Below are positions 5,565 through 8,262 of a DNA stretch of 8,262 nucleotides, in pieces. A program made the position numbers and the translations under genes. The first letter of the stretch is position 1. Every line of letters begins with the position of its first letter. This DNA comes from Deltaproteobacteria bacterium (lineage in GTDB: Bacteria; Desulfobacterota; DSM-4660; Desulfatiglandales; Desulfatiglandaceae): the NCBI GenBank assembly GCA_019307165.1, contig JAFDKD010000096.1, positions 1 to 8,262 on the forward strand, in the 5' to 3' direction. The notes under the pieces were generated by a model. It was not told the origin of the DNA. It ran no database searches and worked only from the letters and a program-made list of their open reading frames with translations.

Positions 5565-6541
5565 TGGAAAAACATCTGAAACAGGATAAAAGGGTCTACC
5601 TGTTCTGGGGCGCCCTGCTCGTCATTTCCCTGGCCCTCCCCTGGCAGCTTTCCATAACCTGGGTCCGCATCTTTGCCATGGTTTTTCTTTTCATCTACTG
5701 GGCTTCCGCATGGAATATCATCGGCGGCATGGCCGGCGAGATCAACTTCCTCCATCCCATTTTCATCGGGGCAGGGGCCTATTCCTCCACGGTACTGTAT
5801 ATCCATTTCGGGGTAAGCCCGTGGGTGGGGATGTTTCTTGGGGCCGCCATTGCCGTGGTCATCGGACTGGTGATCGGGTGGATATGCTACCGATCGGGGC
5901 TGCCTCATCTCTCCTTTGCCTTGATATGCCTGGGCTTTACCCATATCGCCGAGATTACGGCGCTGGAATGGGACCTCCTGGGCGGTTCGCGCGGTCTGGT
6001 GATCCGTCCGGCGCTGGGCTTCGCCAATATGCAGTTTGAATCCATCAGCAGCTATTACTACATGGGGCTGGGCATGGCGGTCCTCATGGTGGCGATCTGC
6101 CTGTGGATCAGCCGCAGTAAAATCGGCTACTACCTCAAGGCCATTAAACACAATGAGACGGCCTCATCCGCCATCGGCATCGATACGGTCCGTTACCGCC
6201 TCACGGCGCTGGCCGTCAGTGCGTTTTTCTGCGCGCTGGGGGGTACGTTCTATGCTCAACTGGTGCTCTATATCGACCCCCACAGCGCCGTTTCCATCAC
6301 CACGGTCATCAGCATGATCCTCTTCTGCGCCATCGGGGGCTTCGGCACCGTGTGGGGGCCTGTGGTCGGGACCCTGATCCTCATGCCCCTGGGCGAAGTC
6401 GTTCGCATGTATGTCATGACCGGATTTCACCTTATCATCTACGGCGTGGTGGTGATTCTTGTCATCATGCTTACGCCTCACGGCCTCGTCCCTTGGTTCC
6501 AAGGTATGATGAAAAGGAAAGCAGAGGCAAAGCCGGTTTAA
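5561..6541 (+). CDS. livM: ABC transporter permease, LivM family
   Basis: A 326-residue membrane protein, the partner of LivH, with roughly nine or ten hydrophobic segments. Its start overlaps the livH stop (ATGA at 5561-5564); ATG at 5564 is an equally possible start, one codon shorter, with GGGGG (5552-5556) serving either. The family's first-half motif, usually of the form NLLxGxxGQxSxGHAxFxGIGAY, reads NIIGGMAGEINFLHPIFIGAGAY here (52-74), retaining the GAGAY end and the His but with Glu60-Ile-Asn in place of the usual Gln-x-Ser. The EAA-like coupling loop SKIGYYLKAIKHNETASSAIGI is present, followed by ALGGTFYAQ and GGFGTVWGPVVGTLIL, both typical. The C-terminal tail is short and basic (MKRKAEAKPV), unlike E. 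coli LivM, which is longer. The deviating first-half motif may reflect a non-amino-acid substrate. Confidence 0.92.
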   Translation: MMEKHLKQDKRVYLFWGALLVISLALPWQLSITWVRIFAMVFLFIYWASAWNIIGGMAGEINFLHPIFIGAGAYSSTVLYIHFGVSPWVGMFLGAAIAVVIGLVIGWICYRSGLPHLSFALICLGFTHIAEITALEWDLLGGSRGLVIRPALGFANMQFESISSYYYMGLGMAVLMVAICLWISRSKIGYYLKAIKHNETASSAIGIDTVRYRLTALAVSAFFCALGGTFYAQLVLYIDPHSAVSITTVISMILFCAIGGFGTVWGPVVGTLILMPLGEVVRMYVMTGFHLIIYGVVVILVIMLTPHGLVPWFQGMMKRKAEAKPV

Positions 6542-6563
6542 GAATCGGGAGAACGGCGACATT

Positions 6564-8081
6564 ATGAACCTGGGGAATTCCTTGTTGATCAATGCGGAGA
6601 AGTACCCTCAAAAAACGGCCGTCCTGGTGGATGGCGAGGCCCGCACCTACCAGACGCTGAATTGCCGTGTCAACCAATTGGCAAACGGCTTGATGGGTAA
6701 AGGGCTGAAAAAGGGCGATCTCGTCGGTATTCTGTCTCACAATTCGGTTTGGTGGATCGAAGCGCTCTACGCCTGCTTCAAAATGGGCGCCGCGGCCGTT
6801 CCCATCAACTTTCGTCTCAGGGACCATGAAATACTCGAAGAACTGAAACGGACCGCCGTGTCGGCACTTTTCTTCTCTGAGGATCATCTCCCGGTCGTCA
6901 GGGAATATGCGGCGGTTCGCGGCGACGACTTTCCGGCCTTCATGCTTGGGAAGGGTGAGGAGACGGGCGCCCCTTCCATGGAGGGGTTGATATCCGGGGC
7001 CCCGGACCATGAGCCGGATGTACAGGTCAATGAAGAGGACGTGGCGGTCATTCTTTTTACCGGGGGCACCACCGGGCTGCCCAAAGGCGCGATTTGTACG
7101 CACAGGATGTACATCTGGACGACCATCAACTGCATGACCGCCTATGAGACGCCGCGCACAGACCATATCATGCTGCACCCCTATCCCCTGTTTCACACAT
7201 CGGGCATTTTCAGGGTAATATCCAATCTGACCGCGGGGGCCACCTATATAACTGTAAAGACCCCCGATGCTGAAGCATGCCTCCGATTAATCGAACGGCA
7301 CGGGGTCACGTCGTTCATCGGCAGTTCGGCCATATTTCTGCCCATGCATGCGTTCAAAGCCGAAAACCCCGTGGACACGGATTCGGTCACGAACTGCATC
7401 GCCACCTTTGCCTTCATGGATCAGGAGGGCAGGAAACGGCTCAAGGAGTTGTTTCCCAATGCCGCCGTGTATGAGGGCTATGGGTCCACGGAAGCCGGGC
7501 CCGTGTGCGCCCTTTCGCCGGATCAGAAACCCAGAGAGATAGGCAGCGTGGGCAGGCCCGCCATGTACACGCGAATAAAAATCGTTGATGAACACGGAAA
7601 TTCAGTCCCTCCGGGACAGACGGGGGAGATCGCAATCAATGCCCCCCACGTGGCGAAGGGGTATCATAACAACAAAGAAGAGAGCGATGCCGCCTTCAGG
7701 GACGGCTGGTTTTATACGGGCGATATGGGGAAATTCGATGAAGATGGTTTCCTCTACATGCGGGACCGAAAAAAGGACATGATCAAGACCGGTGGGGAAA
7801 ACGTCTACTCCAGGGAAGTGGAGGATGTACTGCTCCGTCATCCGGGTGTAGAGGAGGCAGCCGTCATCGGCGTTCCCCACGAGCGATGGGGGGAGACCAT
7901 CAAAGCGGTCGTTGTCGCAAAAGAGGGAGCGGATATTCAAGAGCAGGAGCTGATCGATTTCTGCAAGGCACACATGGCCAGTTATAAAAAGCCCACCGCG
8001 GTGGTTTTTGTCCCTTCCATCCCCAAGACGGAAACGGGCGGAAAGGTTTCCAAGTGGATGCTGCGGGAAAAATACGGGTAG
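6564..8081 (+). CDS. AMP-forming acyl-CoA synthetase (class-I adenylate-forming ligase)
   Basis: A 505-residue soluble ligase that would activate a carboxylate with ATP and CoA to the acyl-CoA via an acyl-AMP. The phosphate-binding loop is TGGTTGLPKG (166-175), the A5 motif YGSTEAG (306-312), A7 GWFYTGD (381-387), the hinge RDRKKDMIKTGGENV (400-414), and the C-terminal catalytic Lys is K494 in PKTETGGKVSKW. All core motifs are intact and the length fits medium-chain and aromatic-type ligases (500-550). The N-terminus MNLGNSLLINAEKYPQKTAVL is family-typical, supporting ATG at 6564 with GGGAG at 6547-6551, a rather long 12-nt spacing. It starts 22 nt after livM, so it is probably the last cistron of the transport operon, and it would trap the imported acid as a CoA ester. 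Substrate cannot be assigned. CaiC/FadD-like and FadD3-like ligases share these motifs. The stop TAG runs directly into the heptamer array. Confidence 0.92.
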   Translation: MNLGNSLLINAEKYPQKTAVLVDGEARTYQTLNCRVNQLANGLMGKGLKKGDLVGILSHNSVWWIEALYACFKMGAAAVPINFRLRDHEILEELKRTAVSALFFSEDHLPVVREYAAVRGDDFPAFMLGKGEETGAPSMEGLISGAPDHEPDVQVNEEDVAVILFTGGTTGLPKGAICTHRMYIWTTINCMTAYETPRTDHIMLHPYPLFHTSGIFRVISNLTAGATYITVKTPDAEACLRLIERHGVTSFIGSSAIFLPMHAFKAENPVDTDSVTNCIATFAFMDQEGRKRLKELFPNAAVYEGYGSTEAGPVCALSPDQKPREIGSVGRPAMYTRIKIVDEHGNSVPPGQTGEIAINAPHVAKGYHNNKEESDAAFRDGWFYTGDMGKFDEDGFLYMRDRKKDMIKTGGENVYSREVEDVLLRHPGVEEAAVIGVPHERWGETIKAVVVAKEGADIQEQELIDFCKAHMASYKKPTAVVFVPSIPKTETGGKVSKWMLREKYG

Positions 8082-8227
8082 GGCAGAGGGCAGAGGTCGG
8101 AGGGCAGAGGGCAGAGGGCAGAGGGTGCAGGGCATAGGGCATAGGGCATAGGGCGCAGGGCATAGGGCGCAGGGCTCAGGGCGTAGGGCATAGGGCGCAG
8201 GGCGTAGGGCTCAGGGCGTAGGGCTTA
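8081..8227. repeat. 21 uninterrupted heptanucleotide repeats (GGGCNNA)
   Basis: Twenty-one consecutive 7-nt units without a single indel. Counts by hand: GGGCAGA 5, GGGCATA 5, GGGCGCA 3, GGGCGTA 3, GGGCTCA 2, and one each of GGGCTTA, GGGTGCA and GGTCGGA. Variation is almost confined to positions 5 and 6. The first unit begins on the last base of the acyl-CoA synthetase stop codon. Twenty of the units supply a GGG run spaced by 4 nt on the + strand, a strong G-quadruplex pattern in the predicted 3' UTR. Minus-strand frames across it read as PYALCPM-type heptapeptides, which are translation artefacts. Confidence 0.92.
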
Positions 8228-8238
8228 GGTGCTGAATG

Positions 8239-8262
8239 CCACGACATCGTGGACACTTTTTT
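8239..8262 (+). terminator. Probable factor-independent terminator at the window edge
   Basis: Stem CCACG (8239-8243) and CGTGG (8248-8252), extendable by an A-T pair, around ACAT, then ACAC and six T (8257-8262) at the very end. The 4-nt gap between stem and T-tract and the short stem make it modest, but it is well placed after the last gene and the repeat array. The T-run may continue outside the window. It could alternatively be part of a repeat or insertion-sequence end. Confidence 0.5.

Noticed and set aside
6471..7196. 241-codon minus-strand frame across livM and the acyl-CoA synthetase
   Set aside because: It spans the junction of two well-supported sense genes and shows no recognisable domain; a shadow frame.
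7602..8191. Overlapping minus-strand reading frames with MPYALCPAPSALCP-like repeats
   Set aside because: They are translations of the 7-nt repeat array (21 nt gives a 7-residue period) running into the antisense of the acyl-CoA synthetase; no ribosome site or domain, and the sense gene is unambiguous.
8228..8262. Insertion-sequence terminal end at the right edge
   Set aside because: GTGTCCACGATG on the minus strand is suggestive of a terminal repeat, but only 35 nt are visible, there is no transposase or target duplication, and a hairpin followed by T6 is explained more simply as a terminator.

Overview
The window holds one co-directional block of seven genes on the + strand: a 2-nitropropane-dioxygenase/nitronate-monooxygenase-like flavoprotein, a complete branched-chain-amino-acid-type (HAAT/Liv) ABC importer in the order binding protein, ATPase G, ATPase F, permease H, permease M, and an AMP-forming acyl-CoA synthetase. 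No convincing gene lies on the minus strand, and I see no RNA gene, transposase, CRISPR array or defence gene.

Organism: the genes are moderately GC-rich. The K-G-F-H-M order, a CoA ligase directly behind livM, and several families of short interspersed repeats recall the large catabolic genomes of sulfate-reducing and related Desulfobacterota. This is an impression from gene content and style; the window contains no phylogenetic marker.

Layout: 1-378 is an AT-rich, apparently non-coding leader with a candidate promoter, leading to the flavoprotein gene (379-1500). The 271-nt gap that follows carries a C/G-rich hairpin and two 24-25 nt near-perfect palindromes, and then the binding-protein gene (1772-3034). 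A 117-nt gap with overlapping inverted repeats precedes livG (3152-3862) and livF (3877-4584, TTG start). A 113-nt gap made of a 23-bp tandem repeat and a REP-like hairpin precedes livH (4698-5564), which overlaps livM (5561-6541) by 4 nt. The acyl-CoA synthetase follows after 22 nt (6564-8081). Its stop codon runs straight into 21 uninterrupted heptanucleotide repeats (8081-8227), then a hairpin with a T-tract at the window edge.

How the genes fit together: the binding protein captures a small organic molecule in the periplasm. LivHM/GF pump it in with ATP. The synthetase would convert a carboxylate into its acyl-CoA thioester, and the flavoprotein could act on that substrate or a downstream intermediate. 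Because a CoA ligase and a flavoprotein are linked to it, the importer more likely takes an organic acid (aromatic, alicyclic, branched or dicarboxylic) than an ordinary amino acid; this is inference. The main oddities are the degenerate ABC signature of LivG (LTTAD instead of LSGGQ), repeat arrays that begin at the stop codons of two genes and share a 7-nt period, and the palindromes upstream of the binding-protein gene. I found no clearly new multi-gene system. The genes are recognisable families; their combination and the non-coding structure are the parts worth following up.
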